From contig JADJYX010000038.1 of the NCBI GenBank assembly GCA_016719535.1, positions 1 to 8,619 of the forward strand: a stretch of DNA of 8,619 bases, read 5' to 3'. This DNA is from Rubrivivax sp. (GTDB lineage Bacteria; Pseudomonadota; Gammaproteobacteria; Burkholderiales; Burkholderiaceae_C). The position numbers and the translations under genes are program-made. The notes beneath the pieces are model-generated. The model was not told where the DNA came from and searched no databases. It saw only the letters and a program-made list of their open reading frames with translations. Below, in pieces: positions 8,339 to 8,619 of this stretch (positions are counted from its first letter, which is position 1; each line of letters begins with the position of its first letter).

Positions 8339-8619
8339 ATGATCAAGCTGCTCATTGTTGACGATTCCGCGCTGATGCGCCGCCAGCTGATGACGCTGTT
8401 TCAGGACCAGGCGGATTTCGTGATTCGGCAGGCGCGCAACGGCAAGGAGGCGGTGCAGGAAAACCGCGACTTCCTGCCCGATGTGGTGACGCTGGACATC
8501 AACATGCCGGAAATGGACGGGATTACCGCGCTGTCGCTGATCATGGCCGAGCGGCCGGTACCGGTGGTGATGGTCTCATCGCTGACTGAAAAAGGCGCGC
8601 TGGCGACGTTCGAGGCGCT
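8339..8619 (+). CDS. cheB: CheB protein-glutamate methylesterase, N-terminal receiver domain, cut by the window edge
   Basis: 93 uninterrupted codons from MIKLLIVDDSALMRR. The receiver has acidic residues D8/D9, phospho-acceptor D53 in TLDINMPEMDG, and the switch region VVMVSSLTEKG. The opening motif and VSSLTEKG are typical of CheB, whose C-terminal esterase, absent here, demethylates or deamidates receptor glutamates when the receiver is phosphorylated by CheA. It lies 32 bases after the receptor-CheW stop, probably in the same operon, and may act on that receptor. An in-frame ATG at 8306-8308 overlaps the upstream stop as TAATG and would add 11 residues; I prefer 8339 because CheB proteins usually begin right at this motif, with GGAG at 8323-8326 as a somewhat distant ribosome site. 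The conserved receiver Lys and the linker lie beyond the window, so a different output domain cannot be excluded. Confidence 0.85.
   Translation, partial: MIKLLIVDDSALMRRQLMTLFQDQADFVIRQARNGKEAVQENRDFLPDVVTLDINMPEMDGITALSLIMAERPVPVVMVSSLTEKGALATFEA

Noticed and set aside
1..8619. CRISPR array, tRNA, rRNA, insertion sequence or integration site
   Set aside because: No regularly spaced repeats, transposase motifs, terminal inverted repeats or RNA-gene signatures were seen on either strand.

Overview
The window is a chemotaxis and two-component signalling locus from a GC-rich proteobacterium. Protein resemblance and G/C-dominated third codon positions suggest a betaproteobacterium (Burkholderiales or Rhodocyclales), but no taxonomic marker gene is present, so this is inference.

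Layout. Two blocks diverge from an intergenic region at 4819-5148. On the minus strand, reading leftward, there is a membrane-bound CHASE/PAS sensor histidine kinase (4818-1827), a single-domain CheY-like response regulator whose start overlaps the kinase stop (1830-1423), a 289-base gap, a short two-TM chemoreceptor-like protein (1133-33), and the first 12 codons of a further gene whose ATG overlaps the receptor stop. On the plus strand there is one very long gene (5149-8306). It encodes a soluble chemoreceptor with two tandem MCP signalling hairpins and, apparently in the same polypeptide, three CheW domains. It is followed by the 5' end of cheB (from 8339), which runs off the window.

How the parts could work together. 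CheW domains couple receptors to the kinase CheA, and CheB is the phosphorylation-activated receptor methylesterase. The plus-strand genes therefore look like part of a self-contained chemosensory array in which receptor and coupling protein are covalently joined; cheA and cheR are not seen and may lie beyond 8619. The kinase/regulator pair is a classical two-component system, and the regulator has no output domain. The membrane receptor at the left end could feed the same or another CheA.

Condition of the sequence. Almost every long gene, on both strands, is broken by single-base or dinucleotide indels, many in short homopolymers, and two in-frame TAG codons are present. Conserved motifs resume in another frame straight after each break. 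The net frame arithmetic closes for all three long genes when these indels are corrected. I read this as mostly sequencing or assembly error laid over intact genes, not decay, but the sequence alone cannot prove it. Gene spans below are the reconstructed ones.
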